Shown here piece after piece: positions 23,432 to 34,839 of a stretch of DNA of 64,000 bases. The position numbers and the translations under genes were made by a program. The DNA comes from Rhizopus sp. PT2906 (taxonomy: Eukaryota > Mucoromycota > Mucoromycetes > Mucorales > Rhizopodaceae): positions 1 to 64,000 of the forward strand of contig JAMYHX010000063.1 of assembly GCA_025529335.1 (NCBI GenBank), in the 5' to 3' direction. The notes under the pieces were generated by a model, which saw nothing but the letters and a program-made list of their open reading frames with translations, ran no database searches and was not told where the DNA came from. Position 1 is the first letter of the stretch. Each line of letters starts with the position of its first letter.

Positions 23432-25006
23432 TTAAGTTAAAATCATTTTCATATTTTCATAATACATCAACATGGGATTTTCTCCACTTTTTGTTGTCGT
23501 ACGTTCAATATCACCATACCGTTCACAGAATTCGCGATGAGTCAACACCTTGACTGATTTGTCATTACCAGCACTTGATCCACGACAGACCAAGAGATAC
23601 ATATCCCGCAGTAATTCAAAATTGGTAGGGAAAAAGATATCAAACCAACCAGGTTGAACCATATAAGTCGAACAAGGAACCATTGTACCTCTGTATCGTG
23701 TTTGCACAACAGGCGCATCCACACCTTCCACTGCATCAGGTAAGGAAGAGAAATCAGAAAGAACGAGTCTGTGTTTAGGGAAATAAGCTTTTAGTGTCTC
23801 CAGGAGCATGAAGAGCTTGGTTGGAATAAATTCAGCAGATGTCATGTTGGGTGCCAAGGGTAATGATTGCAAAAACTTGAGCCAGAGTTGATTTGATAAT
23901 ACAGGTGATCGGTATCCCGTTTGACTTCTTAATGTGAGATATTTGCTTATTAATGGATCATTCCCCACTGGCTCATATACTTCTGTATAGTTACCCTTTG
24001 CATCTGTACTTACTAGCGCTTGATAGGGTTTTAGAGTGTCAAGGTCATATCGAATCAAATCATGAGCAAAGTTATCCTAAGTTCGATCAGAATGCGGTCT
24101 TTCTCCCTATTAACATCACTTACAATGACTTCCATGCCTAAAAAGAAGCATTCTTCTGGCACTTGTGTTTTCCAATCAAAGATACTCTTGTTGATAATCT
24201 TTACACATGTATGTTGATCCCTGAGTTCTCGCATACCTTGCCTTTCAGACTGTCGTTCGGCTAACTTGCCAGAAATTTCAATAATGTTGTACTGGGTTCT
24301 TTGATAGACTTCAGGCTCATTTTGCTGAATATAATCCAAAATGTTCATCATGAGTGTACCATTACCAGCACCCATTTCATAAATGATTAAATCCTTTTGC
24401 GGGAAGAGGCTCAACTTGTATTCTGAGACCAGATATTTTGCAACAGCGTATCCATACCAAGGCTATTGCACTCATCAGCACCGTTTCTCTCTTTTTTGAT
24501 AATAATGATTGACTTACCTTGAAAAGTTCAGTAGGTGTATGCCATACTTGTCTGGCTACTTCATCAACCTCATCGGCATCTTCTTCCATGTCTTTATAGA
24601 GTTGGCCTACCTTATTCATGAATTCTAAGTGATCGCGCATATTATTAAAGTCAAAATCGTGTTCAGGTGAGAAAATGACAGCTTGTTTTGAAAAGTAACC
24701 ATAATTAGGATTATACAAGGAGTCGTCAATAAAATCGCGTACGAGCATCTGTGTGCGAGTGGGTGGTGAGGTACATTTGGCTGAATCATAGGCTGTGAGT
24801 CGAGGATAATGGCGTCTTGCCACGTCCTCGGCGGCTTCTTCGGCTGAGGGTGCAAAAAAAGGAGCAAGAAGACCCTGGTATCGCTTATTGCTGTTGTCTG
24901 TGTGTGTCCAGCGAACAGTGGCTGATAGAGGTTCTATCACTTTGACATGTCGACTCAAATGACGAATAGATTGAGTCAGTAGATTCCGTCTGGCCCCCAA
25001 CAGCAT
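23432..25006 (-). CDS. Mitochondrial MidA/NDUFAF7-family methyltransferase
   Basis: SAM-dependent methyltransferase of the DUF185 family. The animal member NDUFAF7 methylates an arginine of complex I subunit NDUFS2 during assembly. Three exons (25006-24518, 24462-24124, 24076-23432) give 490 aa. The N-terminus is Arg-rich and Asp/Glu-poor, as in mitochondrial presequences. MLVRDFIDDSLYNPNYGYF is the family's entry segment, PWYGYAVAKYLVSEYKL follows, and IYEMGAGNGTL is the SAM-binding glycine motif. EVIDNFAHD occupies the place of the family's conserved acidic loop. Fungal DUF185 proteins are diverse, and some occur in yeasts without complex I, so the exact substrate is not certain. It is divergent from the Gyp1-like gene (317 nt apart). 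Confidence 0.85.
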
Positions 25007-25323
25007 TTCAAATAAAGAACAAAGAAAAAAAAAAGGATGGGGTTGATTATTCTCTATGTACTGTCACAGAGCCGTAAATATTCTCTGTAGCATAAATGCA
25101 ATTGATATAATAGTTTTAAAAGGACATACATATATATAACCTTGGAATAGATTCAAAAGAAGACCTACTCTATTTAGAACCACACACACACACTCTCTCC
25201 ATGTATGCCTGGCTGTCTAAAAGTGGCATTTTGGCTGTAGTGCGGAATTAGAATTCAAAGATTTCCGGATTAGAACGGACAAGATTGCTTTTATGCTTAA
25301 AACAGCCATCACATAACATTCCC

Positions 25324-27207
25324 ATGGAGCAACGTAAGTTTATAAATCGAATCAATTAATTACAAAACTAAATCATCTTGCAGAAATACAAAAGTAATCT
25401 TTAAAATCTCTTCTTTTCTTTTACTTATGAATACCACCTTAGGTCGTTCTGGAAACGTCGAGGCTTAAAGTTGCCAGGAAGGTACGAGTTAACAAAGGTA
25501 GCCTAGGGAAGAAACCAATCCTCAAAAAACTAATGTCGAATTCAGCGTCAGTATCGTTCCTAACACGTCTAACAGCAGCAATAGTAACAATAATAGTCAA
25601 GATGTGAAGAAACCTGTGATGACAGGCAATAAATACATATACAACAGTCTACTGATAGCCAGACAACCACTCAACACGACCTATCAGCCACAATCAAACA
25701 GTAAGCCGTCGAACCAATCACCAAAGCAAGAAAAGAGCGAAAAGAAAAAGGAAAAAGATCATACAAGGAACACATCAAAATCATTCAACGCTTTCTTAAA
25801 GGACACAAACGATGAGTGGAGTGATGATATTACACCTCTCAGCATAAACCAAAAGATCGAACCAGATCATCAGATGATAAGTCCTACAGCTTTCCCAGAT
25901 TCTGCAAAAAAGAACAAGATGAAATCAACAAATCCAGATGGTACAAAAGAATATGTTCAAGAGCTGTTGCTAGGTAAACCTCTTTTTTACGTGTATGCAT
26001 ACTATATAGAATAGCTAATGATTTACATTGAAAAGATCCAACCTTTTTATTAAAATGGCTGAATCCGGAGGAGACAAAGGATCCTGTTAGAACAAAAAAG
26101 TTTAAAGATGTCTTGTCGGTGTCCAATGTTGATTTAGGTACTAAAAAAGAGAAAGAGATTAAAAAGACTGATTGTTGATATACTTTAGCTGCACTGCGGT
26201 CACTTAGTTGGAGCGGAATACCAGAAGAATTGAGAATGATTGCTTGGCAACTGTTGTTAGGCTACTTGCCATGTAATTCAGCAAGAAGAGAAGCAACATT
26301 AGCAAGAAAGCGTAAAGAATATCTGGATAGTGTAGCAGGAACCTATGCACGAGGTACAGCCGGACTAGACCAAGCCTTATGGCATCAGATTCATATCGAT
26401 ATACCCAGAACGAATCCCGGTATTCCTTTATATCAAAATGAAGTGACACAAATGGTAAGATTTAGAATTGTTGATCAAGAGCTTAATTTTAACTGTTTAT
26501 AAAAAGTGCCTAGAAAGGATTCTCTACCAATGGGCTATTCGTCATCCAGCTAGTGGGTATGTGCAAGGCATCAATGATTTGGTAACACCGATTTTTGAAG
26601 TCTTTTTGTCGGCTTATATTGATGAAGACCCTGAATATTACAATGTCAGTCAATTGAACAAGGAAATACTATCTGTGATTGAGGCAGATAGTTTCTGGTG
26701 TCTATCCAAGTTATTAGATGGTATCCAAGATAATTATACTTTTGCACAGCCAGGCATTCAAAGGCAGATATTGACATTGAAAGAGTTGGTCTCTCGCATT
26801 GACGGTAGGTTTAATGATGATATAATAAACAAATAATAACCCTTTCAGTAGCTCGGCTTACACAACATTTACAAAACGAGGGCATTGAGTTCATCCAATT
26901 TGCATTTCGATGGATGAACTGCCTGTTGATGAGAGAACTTCCATTACGTAGCACCATACGAATGTGGGATACTTACCTAGCAGAAGGATCATCCGAGGGG
27001 TTTTCTGAGTTCCATGTCTATGTTTGTGCAGCCTTTTTGGTAAAATGGTCTAACCAATTACAAAAACTAGATTTTCAAGGTGTCATGATCTTTCTCCAAC
27101 AGTTACCGACACAAGGATGGCAAGAAAAGGATGTAGAACTATTGTTGTCTGAAGCTTATATGTGGAAGACACTCTTTCATAATGCTCCAAACCATTTAAA
27201 AAAATAA
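25324..27207 (+). CDS. GYP1: TBC-domain RabGAP, Gyp1/TBC1D22-like
   Basis: Stimulates GTP hydrolysis by Rab GTPases of the Golgi (Ypt1/Sec4 in yeast). Eight exons (25324-25333, 25384-25393, 25443-25481, 25546-25973, 26036-26137, 26189-26454, 26507-26804, 26849-27207) give 503 aa. The first two exons are 10 nt each. Together with exon 3 they restore the conserved FWKRRGLKLPG N-terminus. The TBC domain starts at LSWSGIPEELRMIAWQLLLG. It has an Arg finger in IHIDIPRTNP and a Gln finger in SGYVQGINDL, then RWMNCLLMRELPL and the end segment WKTLFHNAP. Both catalytic residues are present. Intron 3 was placed at acceptor 25545 because it has a perfect CTAAT branch point and avoids a 25-nt intron. 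Confidence 0.92.
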
Positions 27208-27540
27208 TGAATAAATTATGTAAATAATGTAAAATGTCCAACAAGATGTCGACTAAACTTTATTGAATACAAATTTATAAAGCATGTACTATTTGAGATG
27301 CATGCAGGGAAGACAGATAAATAAAGCAGAAAGAAAAGAGTTGAATATTAAAAAGAGACTTAAGGAAAGTTTATACAAGATAATTCAAAGACTCCTATTT
27401 ATATGCAAATGTTGTCATTTGATGTACAATAGGCAAATAGGAAAAAAAAATAGTATATTAGTTATTTCATCAAACACGTCAAGAAGTCTGCCTGTACATT
27501 TTAAAGTTGACTGTAATACCAGGATCATCTTTGATTACAT
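27208..27540. other. Downstream flank of the Gyp1-like gene
   Basis: AT-rich; contains the presumed 3' UTR and AATAAA-like signals. No gene. Confidence 0.45.
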
Positions 27541-27935
27541 TGGACACTGAGCGTGAGATCACTTTTTTCCCTTTCGAGCAAGCATGTTTTTGTCGTTGAT
27601 GTCCATCTCGTTTCTTTCAGCAGGATGTAACGTTTCTGCTGCCGACAAGTTAAATTCCTCATCATCATAATCATATATGAAGCAAAAGGACCTCTTTGAA
27701 CCCAACGATATGGTTGTGTTCCGAGTACAGCCGCCATAGAATACTGGTTCTCTCCGCCTTTAATCGAACCACGTTATTATTGGTAGCAAAGAAAACAATA
27801 AAATAGAAATTAACTCTGATGTAAGAAACTCCTCCCTTCACTAACGGAACACAAAGGCCTTGACGATCATGCAAATCAAAGAGTGCTGACATGACACAAA
27901 CCTGCGTGAATCGAGATTTCAAAAACCGCGCTAAT
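27541..27935 (-). other. Possible small spliced gene, structure unresolved
   Basis: On the minus strand two pieces look protein-like. One reads VCVMSALFDLHDRQGL and KGGVSYIR near 27900-27800. The other reads YDYDDEEFNLSAAETL and ERNEMDINDKNMLARKGKK, ending at a TGA near 27555. A middle piece (IKGGENQYSMAAVLGTQPYR) is in another frame. I could not join them with phase-keeping introns or find a convincing start. It may be a real short gene with small introns or a decayed one. No family recognised. Confidence 0.3.
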
Positions 27936-29228
27936 TAGCTCAAGGAGCATTGTGCAGTGTTTTCCTTTCAGGGGGGATTCTTGGCATACTTTCTCGCACA
28001 TTACCAAACTGACCGCAAAAAACCTTATTATCATATAACGCACCATGCCCTATTCTTATTGGTCACGTAATAGTCCTGTATAAAATAATATTTGTGGTAA
28101 TGAGCTTTCTCTTTCTTCTTAGAATAATTACAGCTATTGATAAGCCTCTGTATAGCTTTTTTTATTAACCTATCATTCGTCTATATCACGAACATTACTC
28201 TTTTCGTTTCGATACTGCTCATTATTTAAATTATTATGGAGCACCCTAATTTGAAGAAAAAAGATAATTGATTTCTAATGGGTAAGGCTGTCTTTGAAGC
28301 AATTTGTTGAATAAGACAGTTTAACTGAACGTCATTATGCTTCTTCAAGATACAGAGCCATTGCTAAAGCACCTTATTGATAATTAGAAACGGCTCTTAC
28401 AAGAATATAAAATCTGGAAGCGTTCATAGGATAGCCATGATGCTATGTTTACTTAAGAGACGAAAGCAACATTTCGTATATACTGTCAAAGTGTGAAGCA
28501 GAGCGTAGAGGTTACCATGCATACGATGTTAGAAGACTACCACTTCCTAAGCTTTTTTTCTATATTGTCGAACCCACCCTTATACTGGAGGTTCATCAGC
28601 GTTAGCGCAGATTCTTTGTCTGTCTTTGTGAAAGAAACTTTATCAAGGGGATACAGCGAACAACTGCGGGTGTTCTACAGAATTTTGATTTCAAGAAAAC
28701 AAAGATTCAATAGGTACCTAATCCGGGTGTCTGAATTTAAAAATAAAGTTCGAAAGAGACTATCCACAATAAAAAGAGATCTCCTTATTCTTTTGTAACA
28801 TTCACACAAAGGGTTCAATGTATAATATTTGATATTTTTATTTTCTATAATGGAAGAGAAATATACTGCTACTACTACAACTACAACTACTACTGATACT
28901 ACTACTAAATCTAATATTACTACCACTATCACGGACTGTTACTGTTGTGTAAACATATGACAAAAAATGAATCATGTATATATATAAAAAAAGAGTTGGC
29001 ATAAAGAAAAATACAAAGAAAGAGTATATAATACAGGCAAAGATAATATAAAATACAAGAATCTTTTGCATAGAGGATGTATATGTTGTTGTATATAAAC
29101 GATTGTTGAATGTCACCATAAACATGATAGTTTCTTAAAGGATGAGAAAAAAAAAAAAAAGAATGAAAAAGAGAGAGAAATAGAAAAAGAGAGAGAGAGG
29201 AAGGGAAAGTGAAATAGATGTAACTGAT
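27936..29228. other. Intergenic, microsatellite-like ACT-rich stretch
   Basis: AT-rich; an ACT-triplet-rich stretch lies at about 28865-28925 and GA-rich repeats at about 29140-29215 before the zinc-finger gene's stop. No frame with recognisable content. Confidence 0.5.
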
Positions 29229-30063
29229 TTAACCAAAAGTACTGACGATATTTGCTAAGTGTAAAAGACTTGAAAGAGGCTTCTCGGAAGGTTTGGATTC
29301 CCAGTGAGATTGTTGTTGTTGCTGTTGTTGTTCAGGTTTTTGCAAGTGTGGAAGTTTGGCTAATTCTACTGGTTGATGACTATAATGAAGATAATGATTG
29401 GGCTGGGGTGGAGGAGAAATGGTATAAAAAGTAGGAGGTGGAAGAATGTGGTTGAATTGAGGAGATGGACAGGATGAGCAAGTGAAAGATGAAGTAGAAG
29501 AACAAGTGGAAGAAGTAGACATGGTTCTTCTCGGGCGAGAAATTGGTCTATCTTGCTTTAAATCAAAAGGAGGGTAAGGTAAACTAGGCATAGTGATTGC
29601 TCTTCGTGGCCTGGTCTGAGTAAACTTTGGCTCCTGAGCAGAGTGGCAATAAGGAGCCTTTGGAGTAGACTTTTTTAATTGCTGTTGACGGCGTGCTTTT
29701 TGAGAGAGATGGGTACGGTAATGTTGCATCATGTTGTCTTGGCGAGAGAAACGACTGGGGCATCCAGGATGAAGGCAATGAAAGTTCTTTTCACCAGTGT
29801 GAATTCTATTATGACGTGCAAGATGACCACTAAAATACAACGTTAATGAATGTCAATTTCGAAAGATTGTTTTCATCATACCTTGTAGTAAAGCTCTTAT
29901 TACATCCAGGTTCAGTACAATGATACTTTCTTCTGACTGTGATGGTTGTATTGGCCGAGTTTAATGAATTCATTTTATAATTTGCTGGTGTATTTTCATT
30001 CAAGAGACTAACATGTCTACCAGAAGCATCCTTGATCGACAAGACTAAATCGTTGTTACACAT
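29229..30063 (-). CDS. C2H2 zinc-finger transcription factor (Rsv/Rgm1-like)
   Basis: Two exons (30063-29882, 29829-29229) give 260 aa; the intron falls inside the first finger. Finger 1 reads YHCTEPGCNKSFTT|SGHLARH with C-X4-C-X12-H-X3-H spacing. After the linker HTGEK, finger 2 is FHCLHPGCPSRFSRQDNMMQ... with the same spacing. This tandem pair with SRQDNMMQHYRTH is typical of the fungal Rgm1/Usv1/Rsv2 stress and carbon-response regulators that bind C-rich sites. The C-terminal half is low complexity, with Pro- and Ser-rich parts, a Gln run and a YPPFDLK segment. The family match is firm; target genes are unknown. Confidence 0.9.
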
Positions 30064-30125
30064 AGTAAAGATAATAAGATGAAAAGAAGGAATAAAAAAT
30101 TGGAAATAGGGAAATCAAAAGGACA

Positions 30126-30133
30126 TATTTATA
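30126..30133 (-). promoter_or_regulatory. TATA box of the zinc-finger gene
   Basis: TATAAATA on the minus strand, about 63 nt upstream of the ATG at 30063. Confidence 0.5.
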
Positions 30134-31704
30134 TCTTCAACTTGATCATTGTAAATTTTAAGGGATACACAGAAAGTGCACTGATTTAGAAAAACGTGGA
30201 TCGCGACCTCCTCCTTTCTTTGCCCCCCTTTCTTTCTCCTTGATACAACTTCGCCCTGCATTACCAAAACAGAATTAGTGAACAACGTGTTGGCAAACGT
30301 GAAATAAAAAAATTACCTCTTACTATGTTGTATATATTTTTGGTCCATCAGATTGATATACATAACATACATGCATGCGACGAGGAAACCTTAACCAGTT
30401 ATAAATTAGATTTGCCACACAATAAAAATAGCTATATGGCAAACAATAAAATTGCATCAGATCAACTTTTTTTGAAATAACAGGTCAAACTTCAATCTTT
30501 ATTTTAGTTATTAAAAAAAGGACCAACATCTATTGCCGTTGTTCTTTTTATATGTTATAATCATATTCTTCTTTTTATTTGCATCATTCAGGTTCAGAAC
30601 AAGTCAAGGGTAGGGCCTTTGTATCTTTCATAGCGATAAAAAGGAGTACATACACTGACGTATACCTGATAGTCTTTTTCTACTCCTTTAAAATGCCACG
30701 TTTTATAGACCCCTTAAAGTAATTGATAATTATAGTAACACAACCAGAGGGCAAACAACCAAGGGTACCCTTCATATAAAGACGCACAAGCCTATTGTTT
30801 AACCTCAGGGACCTTTTATTAACCACGTTTTTCAAAAAAGTTCAATGACACCCATTAAGGGAACAAAACAGGAAGTGAAAAGGAACTGGATGGCAAATTG
30901 CGCCTTTTGTGGCAATGTATCTTTTTCTAATTTTTTTTTTTTTTTCAAAAGATGTTTTCATTAAACATTGAATAATTATCACCGCACGACGATCTTTATT
31001 TATTTTGTATCCTAACAACCAAGATTAAATCAGCGACTTTTAATCAAAATATCAAAAAATATATATTAAAAGTATAATGCAAATGAAGGGTTTAAGGTTG
31101 CCTGTCAGCAAACAAAGAGAGAAAAGACTGTATGTGTCATGCTGCCTGCTATTCTTTTTAAAAGGGGAGATGGGTTACTTCTTTTGACGTGTAGCAGGGG
31201 TCTAATCAGGAATAAGGAGCAATATTAAGTTTGCTAAGAGGTTACAATTGGGTATGGCCACTTAACCACTCTTCTTTGGGAATGTCATCCCCTTTTCCTA
31301 TTGTCCGTCTGCACTCGGAAGTACGGATGGCCAATCGACATAATAACGGGGAAAGGTCATTGTAGTGGGGGAGAAATAAAGAGAAAAAGTGACTAAATGG
31401 AAAATCTTGATTGTCGATCAGGTAAAACTCATCTTTACGTTCCACTTGTGTAAGACCATACAAGACCTTGTAATAAAATACTGAATAGCTTGGTCATGTG
31501 CATTTGTCTGATCGTCGCCACCAATGATAATACCAAAGCACAATGGCCTGCAATGCGTGTATCAATGTGCGTAACACAAGGAGTTAATTAACACAGGGTT
31601 ACAAACGTGTCAGAAATTTGGTAGATACACTACATTTTTATCAAGGACTATTGCTGAATAAACCAAGTCTCGGCTATAATCACTCTAATCACTCTAATAT
31701 ATAT
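30134..31704. other. Intergenic upstream of the Helitron relic
   Basis: No secure gene. A 73-codon minus-strand frame (31242-31463) could be a scrap of repetitive DNA, but I recognise no motif. The end of this stretch just before 31705 is where helicase similarity begins abruptly, so an element border may lie there. Confidence 0.45.
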
Positions 31705-32451
31705 GCTGGAATGCTTTGAAGCTGTTCATCGCACCTTTTGAGATATTTGCGACGATCCTGAAAAGCTGTATTTGTTTGGTGGTAAGCCAATTATCCTAGG
31801 TGGCGACTTTGCTCAGATTCCTCCTGTGGTCCGAAGGGGCAACAGAACTGATACTGTCAGTGCGTCAATCAAGCAATCATTTTTATGGTCAAGGCTCCAG
31901 CTCTTGAGCATTACGCAGAACATGCGTCTAGGAAACTCTTCTACTCCAAACAACTGTGCCTTTGCCAACTTCATCTCCACCTACAAAGCCTTGACCCTTC
32001 CGGCCTACCTCCTTCACAGCCGAAGTTAAAGGCTGGTGCACCGGTTATGCTTCTTAGAAACATTGACCCAGCAAGAGGTTTTTGTAATGGAACCCGGTTA
32101 ATCGTGATGCATATTGGTCAATGTTTACTCCGTATCTGCTTAGGGCACAAACCCGATGCTCCGATTGAAGCCATTCCAAGTTTCACTCTTTCATCACAAG
32201 AAAGCGATATGCCCTTTATGTTAACAAGGAAGCAATTTCTTGTAAAACTATGCTTTGCTATGACAATTAACAAACCACAAGGACAATCATTAAAATATGT
32301 GGGCATCGACCTAAGACAACCACCATTTATGCATGGACAACTATATGTCGCTCTATCAAGAGTCACTTTTCTTTCTGGTATCTCAGTCCTTCTACCAGAA
32401 AATTCAAATACAACCAACAGTGTTGTCTACCCAGAATTACTACTTCTCTAA
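31705..32451 (+). pseudogene. Helitron Pif1-type helicase remnant
   Basis: C-terminal part of the Rep/helicase of a rolling-circle Helitron. It begins inside the helicase (CFEAVHRTF), has an in-frame TGA right after RTF, then gives the DEAD/motif-III-like GGDFAQIPPVV and NMRL. Near 31980 the frame shifts and roughly 100 or more residues of the normal protein are missing. The rest is well kept: LKAGAPVMLLRNIDPARG, NGTRL, motif V MTINKPQGQSL and motif VI LYVALSRV, ending in SVVYPELLLL. No Rep nuclease half and no helicase Walker A motif are present. 5' truncation, a stop, a deletion and a frameshift make it non-functional. A Fanzor-like relic follows 150 nt downstream on the same strand. Confidence 0.85.
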
Positions 32452-32600
32452 TATGCCCACTTATGTTACATATGATCATCAAACAAACTCATGCCTACAA
32501 TTATGAATTCTTTATGACTATGCCATTCTTTTCAATCATAAATCTTTACGAATAACGCTTTTAAATTATATGTTCTCTATTATGAATAAACTCTAATTTT

Positions 32601-33415
32601 ATGAAACCATCTATGTACTATCATTTATGTGGTTACAATCTTGCTACAAGAAGACGAAAAGAACACCAAGAGTGTCATTTAGACGAATTTAAGTATATTA
32701 GTGAATTACCTACTTTAAAAACTGCAAACTTGACCTCATTTTTACTAGCTACCTCTACAAGTCTACGAAACTATCAAAGAATCCATAACTACTACTGTCA
32801 AGATAAATGGTATGTCACTCTCTTACATGATGTGTACTTTAATAACGCTGTTTATGGCATAGGTCTCAAAAGTTAAAGTTCAAAACGTATATCAGCAAGT
32901 AAAAAGGAACTCAAGGAATCGTTAAAGGACTCTTTGACAACAGCAAAAAGTATGGCACATCAAGCACAGTTGGCTCTAAAAACCAAAGCCCAAACAAAAG
33001 CAAACATGTACCATTACCTCCTGCTGACCTCCCTTTCTCCTCTCAATGGAAGCGAATCAATGCGTTCGAAAATGGTTCTTTTGTTAAGTATGAAAGGAAA
33101 ACGAGCTGCACCTACTAGACATATTACTGAAGAAATCAAACGAAAATGCAAACAATCCAACGGTGAACCAAATTTGTTTATGTTGACGAGTACTTAACGA
33201 GTCAGATCTGTAACAAATGCAAATCCAAACAATTAAATAACATCTCAATTACTGAATCAAAGCGAAGAGTACATTCTGTCTTCAAGTGTGAATCTTATGG
33301 TACGATTTGGAATCGCGATGTGAACAGTGCATTAAATATACATGGTATCTTTGTTTACAAATCAAAACACAACAATGAAAGTCCTCCCCCTTTCAAAAGA
33401 CCTTTAAAGGATTAA
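32601..33415 (+). pseudogene. Broken Fanzor-like (eukaryotic TnpB-like) nuclease gene
   Basis: Segment 1 (32601-32874) reads RRKEHQECHLDEFKYIS... to YYCQDKWYVTLLHD and stops. Segment 2 (about 33002-33100) gives WKRINAFENGSFVKYERK in another frame. Segment 3 (about 33088-33170) gives KGKRAAPTRHITEEIKRKC in a third. Segment 4 (33170-33415) gives FVYVDEYLTSQICNKC, then the last zinc-ribbon half, NRDVNSALNI and PPFKRPLKD. The DEY-TS--C--C zinc ribbon followed by NRDxNxAxNI is the RuvC-III end of TnpB/Fanzor (OrfB Zn-ribbon) nucleases. The zinc ribbon is damaged: its second pair reads CESY, where Tyr (TAT at 33296-33298) replaces the fourth Cys. At least two frameshifts and stops make it a pseudogene. 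Association of Fanzor with Helitrons is known in fungi. Confidence 0.72.
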
Positions 33416-33857
33416 CGGTGCTCCCTGGCTTCAATGCGCTGTCCATAATGGCAGTGCACTCCTTAACGTCTCGGTAAGTATAAAACCAATAATACATTAT
33501 TCTTTATTTCTAGTTAATCATATACTAATATAGGTATAATACCAAATATATGGGTCGTGCACAGTGTCATATGCTTCTAAACATGCGATATCTACATTAA
33601 AACACGTGACACTGATTTTAATACGTTACAGAAATCCATTTATAATTTCAAATATGTTGGCAATATTTAGAACCTACATAAAAAGGCTCAAGGGGGTGGG
33701 GACTTGCTTCCGAAGTATACTTAGATACATGTTACATATACGTAAATCATTTCCCTTTAAATAGCTTTTGGATTGCTATGTTATAGTTAAAATATGTTTA
33801 TACATTCTCAAGGCTAGCCTCATTCATTTCTTTTCTTTTATATTTTCTTAAAACAAA
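33416..33857. other. Downstream flank of the element relic
   Basis: No coding signal. The 3' border of the element (a CTRR end with a hairpin in Helitrons) should lie here but I could not place it. Confidence 0.4.
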
Positions 33858-34828
33858 ATGCAAGATAGAAGGATTAAGCTATGGTGCATTCCCTTACAGT
33901 GGATCATACAATCATTCAATATTGCTTTATTTGTAAAGTATAAATCGCCTGATGTTATGTTGTTTAGTTTGAACCAACTTTGCATGGTAGACGATGGCAA
34001 CTTTGCTGATTACAGCAACTGTGACACATAGAAACCGTAAGTGTTGCAAATATCCCAATCATGCTGCTAATGAATGATAGCCATGACAATGCACCTTGCC
34101 GTCATACATCCCTTACTGATCTGGATCTATGTGATTCATTTGAGTAAGTTACTCGGTTACGCATTACATTGCTAATTTACCTAACTGGTAGGCTGTACTG
34201 GATTCATACCTGTCATTGGCACCATTCTTTCATTTAATGCAAGTAATTTAACTTTATTTCTTATTTCTAAACACATGAATATAGGCATCGTATGGGTCAA
34301 TCGTGTTTTTTAACTCTATTTACTGGGTGAATACCATCGTCAACATCTATATTGGACAAACAATCAACTTTATATTATTCATCACCAACAGACAAGAAAC
34401 AATAAGAGCGTGCAATCTTGCCAATACAAGTCAAAACGAGTCCTCAAATGATTTGCTTGTTTTATTGGATCTAAAGTTAGGATCTACCTTTGGCTTTGTT
34501 GATTGTAACCAAGCTGCTCAGACTGGCTTGATCGGCCTTGGTTCCTGTTTGTTTGTGGGGTGTATCTTTACGGTAAGAGCGTGTTGAACTATATGAATCT
34601 TTTTCTTAAATCATTCAAAAGACTTGGTATGGATTCATTATCAATAAATGGACAAGAAGTCTGGATAAGAATCACATAGGATGGCGTGCAAGAAATGCAG
34701 CGTGGAACGACCATCTAGATGACTTGGCATCGACTTATGTAAAAGACAGACAGAATGCACCTACTTATTCAACAGAAAAAGAGACTAGATCGTTCTCTAG
34801 CATGTTGAAGAAATTCTTTCAGAAATAA
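33858..34828 (+). CDS. Four-span membrane protein, unknown function
   Basis: Six exons (33858-33932, 33991-34036, 34081-34143, 34192-34238, 34285-34572, 34622-34828) encode 241 aa. Four hydrophobic segments are visible: IPLQWIIQSFNIALF, HLAVIHPLLIWIYVIH, FNSIYWVNTIVNIYIG and TGLIGLGSCLFVGCIF. The C-terminal tail is charged (NKWTRSLDKNHIGWRARNAAW... to KKFFQK). The layout is MARVEL/tetraspan-like, but I recognise no named family. Intron 4 begins with GCAAGT, not GT. This GC donor is the only one that keeps the frame. The stop lies 11 nt from the stop of the convergent WD40 gene. Confidence 0.8.
34239..34284 (+). other. GC-AG intron
   Basis: Donor GCAAGT, acceptor ATATAG, 46 nt. Joining at GC gives SFN|ASYG in phase; a GT donor two codons later leads to a stop. 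GCAAGT is the canonical form for GC donors. Confidence 0.75.
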
Positions 34829-34839
34829 ACAACACTTTA

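Noticed and set aside
25482..25506. 25-nt intron in the Gyp1-like gene
   Set aside because: A 64-nt alternative ending at 25545 has a perfect branch point and also keeps phase.
28493..29125. Frames of 85-101 codons on both strands
   Set aside because: Low-complexity translations of ACT/TA-rich DNA with no conserved motifs.
31242..31463. 73-codon minus-strand frame near the Helitron relic, considered as part of the element
   Set aside because: Opposite strand to the helicase, no recognised motif, and no start context linking it to the element.
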